Both the position numbers and the translations under genes were made by a program. DNA of 64,000 nt from Colias croceus (taxonomy: Eukaryota; Arthropoda; Insecta; Lepidoptera; Pieridae), in assembly GCF_905220415.1 (NCBI RefSeq), contig NC_059568.1, positions 16,244,001-16,308,000 on the forward strand. The letters run 5' to 3'. The notes below the pieces were generated by a model. The model saw nothing but the letters and a program-made list of their open reading frames with translations. It was not told the origin of the DNA and ran no database searches. Shown here piece after piece: positions 28,301 through 40,300 of the stretch (positions within the stretch are counted from its first letter, which is position 1; the number at the start of each line of letters is the position of its first letter).

Positions 28301-31300
28301 ATGCCCCATTCATAGCTTCATCAAAGGGTTGAGAGTATCAACAGGTATGCGATACCGGCCTCTATTGTAGTGGACACTCCTCTGTGAGCATGCTCAGGGC
28401 TTGTTCACGTGAAGTGGCGATAGATTTTTAACTTTGATCTAGCGAGATACTTTTTTTAGGGTTTTTTTAATTATCTATAAAGAACGAGGCAGATTGGAGA
28501 GAAGGTAAGTAATGTCTTTATGGGACTGAGATTAAGAAAATGGAATTGTACCCCAACAGCTTTGAGAAGTAATATCAAATATGTAGATTGTAGATAGCTA
28601 CTATATATTATATTCAGTAATCATGAATCTTAATATTGCTACATTATGCACATTCTATGGATTATAACTTTGTCTTTGATATTGAACCCAGGTAATCCTG
28701 ATTATGCAAGTTTAATATGGCATGGTGGGTACTAATAATTAATATGCTACATTCACAGATTAACATTTTATATAATATTAAGTTTTAGTACGAACAAAAA
28801 TAGGGTTACATAATTTAAAGGACGGCTATATAACTGTGACAAGAAAAATCATGAAAACTTACAACAAAGCCAGATAGCACAGTTGACAGATATATACTAC
28901 GTATAGTTCGTATCTGTTTTTACTGTTTGGTTCGTTTTAAGAATGACAGATTGTTTTTTCTTTTCAAAGGAACGAACGTTTTTAATTTAGAATTAATTTT
29001 AAACCGCTCCCAGGTACGCTGGCAACCGCGAGCGTTTAATAAATAATAATATACATAACAAAAAGTTTCAAAAAAATGTTAAATGGGATAACATATTAAT
29101 CAGCTGAATTTTCATATTTTTATCAATTTTCCCGAGCCGTGGAGCGGGGTGTTGACACATTTGCTCACATTGTTCACAAGTGACCCACTTTCGTCAAACT
29201 TGATTAATCTAGAATTTGCCGATAGATTGGCTACAAATTTATTAGCTAATGAATATTATAATCGAGTTGCAACTTGTAATTATTATAAATGAAGCGTGTT
29301 CGTAAGTTCACGTCTGGGGTAAAGTAAATACAGTGAACTAAAGCTGAATAGTTATTTGGGATTTTATTTGTGTTTAGTCGAAGCTATAATGGAAAGTTTG
29401 TTGTATTTTAGTGTGCGGAATGGTCTAACCGTTTAAATCCCAGATCGGGAAAATTTAAAGTTCTTTGACAGTAAAAATACTTCGCCATTTTGTTGAACAA
29501 CCCCTTCATTCAATCCACCTGTACCGTCTCTCCGTTTCCTGTTTCCCAATAACGTATATTCGACAAATCCGTAGTGTAATAGGATATCATACGATGTATG
29601 GGTAACTAAATAAGTCATGTAACGTGAAGCGTGAGGCGGATTCTTGACAATAGGAACGAAATCACATCTGACTGCGCTTTTATATAGAATTCCCGATATT
29701 TGTAATCCTAATCCCAAACTTTACGCGGATTTCGAGCTACGACGATATTTATTTCAAATATTATTCCTGTGCCAATATTCTTCTATCTATCATCTCTTTT
29801 CGATTATCATGACGCAACATTTTTTAAAGGTACCGAAACCACACCCTCTATGCAGTATTCCGGGTCACTAATCCTTGTGACCCGGAATATTTACAATTTT
29901 TTGGCAAATACAACGCTCCATTACGACAACTATGTTTAAATCGCTGACTTTTAAAACAACGCATCTACTTTTCCCTTCACATTTATGATTAATCGCTCTC
30001 CTATATTTTATCTAATAACGGTCCAAATCATAAAATTATAACTGCAATTTCAACATTTTCTTTTAATATTTATGACAGTTATATTTACGAGAGGTGATAA
30101 TTTGTAATATCGTGTTGATGTGATTAGTTACGTAAAACATACGTTTTGAAATTAATTCACAAAATATATTAATCACATAGCGTAATATCAAACTATTTTG
30201 GACGATTACCGATCAACATTTTGTAATCGTTTTAAAATGCAACGTAGTTTGTAGTTTATGAATTTAATTTATAATAAAACTAACTTAAAAGTTTAACCCT
30301 ATCTCTAATTTTATAAGGTATTTGCACGCATTACAATTTTCAATTTATGATAATCATAAAATTATTAGCGATACGAAAGTGCATCGAACATTGTCTATAG
30401 TAACGCCGTTATAACATCGACATGAAAATTATTAGTGAAGGTTAAAATTGAGGTAAATTAACGGTAATATTATTATAATTAAGGCCGCATATTATACGTA
30501 TCGGAGTATAATGATATCACATCAGCAGATCAGCTCTCAGCAGATAATTATCAGAATCTATACTCTGAGATTAAAAACCCTTTTCCTAATTTAATAACAT
30601 ATAAGGATATTGGATTGAAACTAACATTAAAGACATATGACTCGTTCTAAGAAGAGTTAGTTCACTCTTTACTTATTTTAACTCTGTTACCATGACGTGA
30701 TATGATTTCAAATATATCGTCAATTGTGGTCAAATAAAAATTGTAAACTAGTTATTATTCGCATCATAACAATACAAACCATGTCGCTTGTTTTCAATGG
30801 CATCGAATGTAAACAATGTTTGTTTATTATACAATAATGTAAGTATAATAGTAGATATTATTGAAACAAGTGTAAATACGATAGTATCTGGAGGTCACAC
30901 TTCAAGATCCCTATCATTTTTTTATAATAAGTATGCATACTTCACTGTCTTGTTTATTATTCTTCAAATTACATAGACAGTTCGAACGATACCACGATCT
31001 TAATCTTGTTAAGTATTTTTTTAATTGAAGGCCGGAAAGGAACTATCGATTTACCGATATCGAATTAAAATCAACCCGGAAAACCAGCACCAATTTATTA
31101 CTAGATTCACTATTTTAGACTAGGTTTTATTTGAATTATCTTGGATCGTGTATCACAATTAGGTTCCAACTGTTCAGGTTACAGGTTGAAGAATCGATAA
31201 AGACCACGTAAGTAGTTCTGTCTAACTCTCGAAGGAACGTATATTAAATCGGAGCTCAGACATTACACATTAGACTAGGCTTCATTTGAAATCTCTTGGA

Positions 31301-34300
31301 TCGTAAAATTATACCACAATTAGGTTCCAACTGTTCGAATCGCATTTTCTGCTGGAAAGAATCGACGAGATACACGTAAATAGTTCTGTCGGTTACCCGA
31401 TACTGAATTAAACTTCACGAGGAACTGATGTTAACCTGCAACTAAGTCATTTAAACATTAGACTAGGCTTCATTTGAAATCTCTTGGATCATGAAATTAT
31501 ACCATAATCACAATCCAATTGTTCGGAGGCCATTTTCTGCAAGAAAGAATCGACGAGAAGCAAGTCCTAATGACTATCCTATATTGAAATAAACTCGACA
31601 AGGAACGTATGTTAAACGGGAGCTGAGTCATTTAAATATTAGACTAGGCTTCATTTGAAATCACTTGGATCGTGAAATTATACCACAATTAGGTTCCAAT
31701 TGTACAAAACGCATTTTCTCCAGGAAAGAATATGTAGTTAACAATGTGTGAAATGGTAAATTACACCTATTAATGGTTCTTAAATACTTAAGAATGCGGT
31801 CAGTAAATAAATTTGCAAGGTGCTCCTGTGCTTCTAGGGACTAATTATTTCGAACCACCCTTCGGGTGGTCAGACTGACCAATCTAATCAGTTGCACAGA
31901 TAGATCGATCCAAAACCCACAAAGCAGGACAAGGAACACTTTTACAAAATGTTAAGCATTTCAGCTACCCTATATCTCATTGAAACAGTTGCTTTTAGAA
32001 CTGGTCTATAAACATCGTCGGGAGGTAGTAAACACCTTCACAATTGAGGACTTTAACTGCGCACGCGTTGGGTCTTGTTTCATTGCTCTTGGTAATTGCC
32101 GGCGTGTGAAACGTACTTTGTGGCTTGAACAATATGGCTGTGTGGATTGCTAGTTTGAGACCACGACGTCGAGTATAGAGTTAAAATTAATTAATCATCT
32201 TGATCGTACGTAGATATAAACATTATATATGTACATAAGGAGAAATAAGGAACCAGTTTGGGCCTGATATAAAAAATGTGACCTATCCTAATTAAGAACC
32301 TAACACAAACATCCTAAAGACAGTCCTATAAAGTCATAATAAAACTAATTTAGTGGTTAAGTAAGAGTTGGGGCTTAAAGACACATCTAGAACTTATCCG
32401 TATACTATAGTTTCAAGAGATACATCAACATCGAATCCGTATTACCAATATCTGACCTTCGAAATACAAGGCATGTTCGAAGTTCACCACAAGTTTGACC
32501 ACAACGTCTACATCTCTACGTAATACGTATCAGTTTCATTATCAAATGTGGAATTGCAATATTATGATATACACAACAGTTACCTTGATGCAATGAAAAT
32601 AAAAGTGTAATTTCGTTGTATTACATTGTTCACGGACAATTAACGACTACAATGCCGTGTGAAGCCTGCAATATTTAACTGAGCGGCTGAGCCTCCCGGC
32701 TTCCGTGTAGAAAGCATTAACGTTATGAACCAGTGTTAACCCCCTTCCCCTCGGAGAAATTGTTATTGTCGAGTTGCTTTTATATCACGGTCACTTATCA
32801 CACGTTATTTGAAAAGGCTTTAATTTTGTGGACTATGAGTTGGAGATATTTTTATACTTTCATATGTAATATTGTTCAGTGTGGTAGAACGTACCTACAA
32901 GCCTCAAATATCAGAAGATTTTATAAATTTTATTTGAAGAATATATCATGTTTATAACTCCTCATTATGTGAAGCTAACAAAATAAAGGTAAAGACTGCG
33001 CGTGCAAATATACGCGACGAATAAAGAAAAAGTTATAAAATTAAATCGTCATCGTCCGTTTGTCTTTTGCCGTAGTTTGTTGTGATGCTAGTTTGATATT
33101 CACACAAAGTAGGTTTCTTCTCTCCATTTAAAACAACGAACTACGTACAGTTTACGAATGTAATTTTCGACTGCAGAACAATCTTATATTGTAATTTTAA
33201 CAAACTTATGAACATCAACAATAACAAATCAATTATGTCCGTGAACTTAGCAGAGCATTTTTAGCAGATCAAAAAAATAATGTGAGTTCTTATCGCGTGC
33301 AGTTGAGTTCTATAGTTCCTGATACTTTTTAGAAATAGTTCTGGCGTTTTTACCTGAAAAAACGACATTTGAAAAAATGATCTGCCAACTTCCCGTAGCA
33401 GAGCATTTTTAGCAGATCAAAAAAATAATGTGAGTTCTTATCGCGTGCAGTTGAGTTCTAGAGTTCCTGATACTTTTTAGAAATAGTTCTGGCGTTTTTA
33501 CCTGAAAAAACGACATTTGAAAAAATAACTTAGCAGAGCATTTTTAGCAGATCAAAAAAATAATGTGAGTTCTTATCGCGTGCAGTTGAGTTCTAGAGTT
33601 CCTGATACTTTTTAGAAATAGTTCTGGCGTTTTTACCTGAAAAAACGACATTTGAAAAAATAACTTAGCAGAGCATTTTTAGCGGATCAAAAAAATAATG
33701 TGAGTTCTTATCGCGTGCAGTTGATTTCTAGAGTTCCTGATACTTTTTAGAAATAGTTCTGGCGTTTTTACCTGAAAAAACGACATTTGAAAAAATGATC
33801 TGCCAACTTCCCGTAGCAGAGCATTTTTAGCAGATCAAAAAAATAATGTGAGTTCTTATCGCGTGCAGTTGAGTTCTAGAGTTCCTGATACTTTTTAGAA
33901 ATAGTTCTGGCGTTTTTACCTGAAAAAACGACATTTGAAAAAATAACTTAGCAGAGCATTTTTAGCGGATCAAAAAAATAATGTGAGTTCTTATCGCATG
34001 CAGTTGAGTTCTAGAGTTCCTGATACTTTTTAGAAATAGTTCTGGCGTTTTTACCTGAAAAAACGACATTTGAAAAAATGATCTGCCAACTTCCCGTATT
34101 ACATAATTTTTAGCGGATCAAAAAAATAATGTAAGTTCTTATCGCGTGCAGTTGAGTTCTAGAGTTCCTGATACTTTTTAGAAATAGTTCTGGCGTTTTT
34201 ACCTGAAAAAACGACATTTGAAAAAATGATCTGCCAACTTCCCGTACTAGATAATTTTTAGCGGATCAAAAAAATAATGTGAGTTCTTATCGCGTGCAGT

Positions 34301-37300
34301 TGAGTTCTAGAGTTCCTGATACTTTTTAGAAATAGTTCTGGCGTTTTTACCTGAAAAAACGACATTTGAAAAAATAACTTAGCAGAGCATTTTTAGCGGA
34401 TCAAAAAAATAATGTGAGTTCTTATCGCGTGCAGTTGAGTTCTAGAGTTCCTGATACTTTTTAGAAATAGTTCTGGCGTTTTTACCTGAAAAAACGACAT
34501 TTGAAAAAATGATCTGCCAACTTCCCGTAGCAGAGCATTTTTAGCAGATCAAAAAAAATAATGTGAGTTCTTATCGCGTGCAGTTGAGTTCTAGAGTTCC
34601 TGATACTTTTTAGAAATAGTTCTGGCGTTTTTACCTGAAAAAACGACATTTGAAAAAATGATCTGCCAACTTCCCGTACTAGATAATTTTTAGCGGATCA
34701 AAAAAATAATCTGAGTTCTTATCGCGTGCAGTTGAGTTCTACAGTTCCTGATACTTTTTAGAAATAGTTCTGGCGTTTTTACCTGAAAAAAACGACATTT
34801 GAAAAAATGATCTGCCAACTTCCCGTATTACATAATTTTTAGCGGATCAAAAAAATAATGTAAGTTCTTATCGCGTGCAGTTGAGTTCTACAGTTCCTGA
34901 TACTTTTTAGAAATAGTTCTGGCGTTTTTACCTGAAAAAACGACATTTGAAAAAATAACTTAGCAGAGCATTTTTAGCGGATCAAAAAAATAATGTGAGT
35001 TCTTATCGCGTGCAGTTGAGTTCTAGAGTTCCTGATACTTTTTAGAAATAGTTCTGGCATTTTTACCTGAAAAAACGACATTTGAAAAAATGATCTGCCA
35101 ACTTCCCGTACTAGATAATTTTTAGCGGATCAAAAAAATAATGTGAGTTCTTATCGCGTGCAGTTGAGTTCTATAGTTCCTGATACTTTTTAGAAATAGT
35201 TCTGGCGTTTTTACCTGAAAAAACGACAGAACTATTTCTAAAAAGTATCAGGAACTCTAGAACTCAACTGCACGCGATAAGAACTCACATTATTTTTTTG
35301 ATCCGCTAAAAATTATCTAGTACGGGAAGTTGGCAGATCATTTTTTCAAATGTCGTTTTTTCAGGTAAAAACGCCAGAACTATTTCTAAAAAGTATCAGG
35401 AACTCTAGAACTCAACTGCACGCGATAAGAACTTACATTATTTTTTTGATCAGCTAAAAATTATGTAATACGGGAAGTTGGCAGATCATTTTTTCAAATG
35501 TCGTTTTTTCAGGTAAAAACGCCAGAACTATTTCTAAAAAGTATCAGGAACTCTAGAACTCAACTGCATGCGATAAGAACTCACATTATTTTTTTGATCC
35601 GCTAAAAATGCTCTGCTAAGTTATTTTTTCAAATGTCGTTTTTTCAGGTAAAAACGCCAGAACTATTTCTAAAAAGTATCAGGAACTCTAGAACTCAACT
35701 GCACGCAATAAGAACTCACATTATTTTTTTTATCTGCTAAAAATGATCTGCTACGGGAAGTTGGCAGATCATTTTTTCAAATGTCGTTTTTTCAGGTAAA
35801 AACGCCAGAACTATTTCTAAAAAGTATCAGGAACTCTAGAAATCAACTGCACGCGATAAGAACTTACATTATTTTTTTGATCCGCTAAAAATTATGTAAT
35901 ACGGGAAGTTGGCAGATCATTTTTTCAAATGTCGTTTTTTTCAGGTAAAAACGCCAGAACTATTTCTAAAAAGTATCAGGAACTGTAGAACTCAACTGCA
36001 CGCGATAAGAACTCAGATTATTTTTTTGATCCGCTAAAAATTATCTAGTACGGGAAGTTGGCAGATCATTTTTTCAAATGTCGTTTTTTCAGGTAAAAAC
36101 GCCAGAACTATTTCTAAAAAGTATCAGGAACTCTAGAACTCAACTGCACGCGATAAGAACTCACATTATTTTTTTGATCTGCTAAAAATGCTCTGCTACG
36201 GGAAGTTGGCAGATCATTTTTTCAAATGTCGTTTTTTCAGGTAAAAACGCCAGAACTATTTCTAAAAAGTATCAGGAACTATAGAACTCAACTGCACGCG
36301 ATAAGAACTCACATTATTTTTTTGATCTGCTAAAAATGCTCTGCTAAGTTCACGGACATAAATCAATTCTATTAATAGTAAAAATAAGATGGACTTACAT
36401 TGATCACGACCCTCTCGCAAAAGTCGTGATCATGCTGTATCGGCTCAAAGGTGACAACACCGCCCTGCGGCGGCTTGCCTTGCTCTTCTTCTTGGTTGTA
36501 TAGTTTTGGCAGCGACCTGTAACAAATTACATACATTAAACATTATATAAAGTTATTTAGGAGGCTATATTTCGATGGTGTAGGTTGAAGACCAGCCGTC
36601 TGGAAGTACACATAGTATAGTACATATAACAGAAACAATTTTAGGTTTAAATGGTAAGATTTATCAATAAGAATAACATGAATTTATTGATTATTACAAC
36701 ACATAGATACAAGAAATAATCACATGTGAAAAGAATAGGATACGACATTGGTCAGAGCGTAGAGTTAAGTTCAAGTCGCGTACATTAATAAATAAATAAA
36801 AATAAAAATAATTAATAAATAAAAATAAAAATTCTGAAAAATATAAAGTTCATATTGAGTATTCATAAATCATGGTAAGATCATCATTACACATTTTCAT
36901 GTTCACGTTCGAAATATTCTTCTCTCAAAAATTTTTTCCTTCTTATTTCCTTACTTAAAGTCTCAAAAATGCAAGTGAGCCCAAACGATACAAAATACAT
37001 TAATTTAGAAAGTAGACATTTATTTTATACGACAATATAGTCTTTAATTAAAATATAGTGCAATTTCTAAACCAACTCCGAAAGCATGGACGCGACTACA
37101 GCGGCGTGCTAATGACACAACTTCATTGTGAGTCTTAACGAGGCGAGGAAAATTCATTACCGCTGCACTACCCTTGAATTTGCTACAACTTGTTTTCATA
37201 AATAACATTTGAAGTTACGTGAAAGTAAATGCTGAATTTGTGACACATTTTTAATGTGTAATAGAACTTGCTTCATCATTTCTTTTCAGTAATAGATATC

Positions 37301-40300
37301 GAATGTGTGACTTCATTGGCAACGGTGGTATTTTAAGAAGAAATCGCCCTATACATAAACAACCTACGAGAAAATTTGTTCGACCTTTTTTGGAATATTG
37401 TGTCAGTTTAATTTTCAATCCACTTTCATTTTAATTCAATGTTCATTTATTTTCAAAACAATGCTTAAATTCCCTACTTCATTATACCATCTAATTTCCC
37501 AAATACAAATAACATTATACTCATAAAGCCTATATTATACGTTTAACACATGTTAATATAACTTGTGAATGAAAGATATTCCCACAGTAAGTCCATAATA
37601 ACAAGCAATGATTATATTGTTGAAAGCATCTGTTTTGTGTTTACCAATCTCAGTTCGCCCTTTACAGAGTTTCAGTTAAATAGATGCCATAATAAATATG
37701 ATAATACAAAGGCTGCCAATAATTCATTGAATTCCGTTTGAAGCACGAACTATTTCCTACATTGTTTATTTTTAGTACATTTGAATCCCCAATAAGCGTG
37801 TTGACAGACCGGGCTCACTGGGGCTCGTTCGGCTTGTTGATTTAACAAGCTCGAAATAGAATAGCGACATCGGTAAAAGGGGAATTTTATTGAATGGACT
37901 TTAATACAGTTTAACGTAAAAGGTTTCATAGCAAAAACGGCAATTTGCGAGTTACCGATAGCGCATTTGCAGCTTAACGGAATTCCAAGTTTCCGGAACG
38001 ATCGAATATCGCGTTACGAATTTTTAAATTTACTATTTTTGAAGATATTTTACAAATATTCCTGTTGAGTTGTGAATGTGCTATCATAAAATATGCACAT
38101 AAATATTTCTGTGTATTGGGTAATAAATTTAATTATATCCATACTAATATTATAAATGCGAAAGTAACTCTGTCTGTCTGTCTGTTACTCAATCACGCCT
38201 AAGCTACTGAACCAATTTTCATGAAATTTGGTATGGAGATATTTTGATACCCGAGAAAGGACATAGGCTACTTTTTATCCCGGGAAAATGACGCTATCCC
38301 GGAAATCCCACTGGAACGGGAACTATGCGGGTTTTTCTTTGACTGCGCGGGCGAAGCCGCGGGCGGAAACCTAGTTCAAATATATTTTACAAAGGGCGAT
38401 TATTGAGAATAAAATGTACGTTGAATTTCAATACTAATTAAGTGGATATTGAGATTTTATTTTGATTTTCGTTTCATTTCCTAGAACATTTCATACAAAT
38501 AGTAATATTAGTTCATATTAAATGTTAAAGCTGTTTTGATGCACACGTAGAGCTTTATTAGTTATAATTGAGAATGAATAGCAAATAATTAAATACCAAC
38601 GCTTAATTTCAATTCGCACTAAATTATTTAGTGGAAAGAGAAATTTCCTGTGAAACGGCATATTTCATTTGAAATTGTTGTCCGTAAATAGTATATTTTT
38701 TTATTAAAATGGTATCTACTAATCTTGTTTTACTTCAATATTTATTTACTTTGTTGTTGTAATTTCGGCTTAAATTACTCATCACTACATAGTATAAAAC
38801 AAAGTCACTTTCTCTGTCCCTATGTCCCTTTGTATGCTTAAATCTTTAAAACTACGCAACGGATTTTTATGCGGTTTTTTAATAGTTCAGGATACATCGC
38901 CCATTTTTGCAAGTGACTACTATCAAGCTAATTTTCCGTTTGTAGCTTTATTTTGATGAGACGCCCAATAATTTCGTGTACGAAAGTCTCGATTGTGGTA
39001 GCTAACAGAGATAACAAGGATAAAAATTTTTGATTTGATGGTTCTCAAATATTTATTACTAACTAAATTTTTTTTTGGTTCAATCTCAAGATAATTACCT
39101 AAATTATTCGATAAAATATTTGTCCTACAAAATCTATGGTTGGTTCAAAGAGTCCCCCTTTCCAAAGTGTATCGATAACGAGGTCATCATAAATGATTAC
39201 TAACAAGCTGATTTTTTTGTTTTCACTTAGTTAATGTTTATATAATTCAACAGACATATTGTCCTACAAATTGCGTAATAAATATTTGAGAACCATCAAA
39301 TCAAAAATTTTTATCCTTGTTATCTCTGTTAGCTACCACAATCGAGAGTTTCGTACACGAAATTATTCGGTGTCTCATCAAAATAAAGCTACAAACGGAA
39401 AATCAGCTTGATAGTAGTCACTTGCAAAAATGGCCGATGTATCCTGAACTATAATAGATAGAGTAATTCAAGAGGAAGGTTATAGTTTATTAGGTTTTAG
39501 ACTTAGTAGGTAAGCTAGTTTTAAATATATAAATTGAAAAGATTTTGAGTTCTTTTTTGTTTCGGTAAATTGTCAACTATGAGATCATGAACGCAAAATT
39601 TAGAAAAATAGTCATACGACATTTAAAATAAAAGCATAGGTAATTGTGGAACTCAATTATCTCAAATTGAACTCAACACAAACGCAGCATGTTTACAAAT
39701 CTGTCTGTCCGTCTGTGCCCGCGTGTTTAATGTATCCTACGATATATAGCAGCAAGCATGTCGATACATTTTACCTTCGCTGTCACTCTGTTTCAACTTG
39801 GCTATGTAACACAAGATGTACTCGCGGCTTTGTCGGCAAAATAGGGGAAAATGCTATAAAATTGTATATTTATTTTGTCAAAATGTCTTTTAACCTAAGT
39901 TTTCATAACATATTTTTTCATCTAGGTAAGTTTTCTTTCAACAAAATTAGCCGATTATCATTTCAAATGTTTTACTGACTGTTTAAACTAATCTACATTT
40001 CTGACTGCTCAATAAAAAATGTATTTAAAAAGAGCTACAATAAAGTTGCGTGGTTCGCAAGCGGATTTATTTAGAAAATGAAGCTATTCAGCATTATTAG
40101 CATTCCATAGCATTATGTTATCCAATTGAATTGAGACAATGGAGGCTTGTTACGTCAATGTAAGTCCTCCGAAGGCGCTATTGTGAAGCTCACAATAGTT
40201 CTTCGTGTTTGATTCTTTATAAAGAACCTTAATTAGATGAAATTTATGTCCAATTAAAGCGTGTTGTTAACACGATGAGGGTCTGTCTATTTTTTATAGT

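Larger units (their letters stand above)
6962..36398 (-). other. 29.4-kb Shaker intron
   Basis: A very large intron that splits the first strand of T1 (after Asn53). It holds a Helitron helicase frame, Lep1-like Helitrons, SINEs, MITEs, minisatellites and the giant foldback element, each listed separately. No other host exon compatible with Shaker phase was recognised inside it. Confidence 0.85.

Noticed and set aside
33235..36359. CRISPR array
   Set aside because: The regular repeats are 134-148 bp long, have no unique spacers and turn around in the middle. They are foldback transposon subrepeats in an insect genome.
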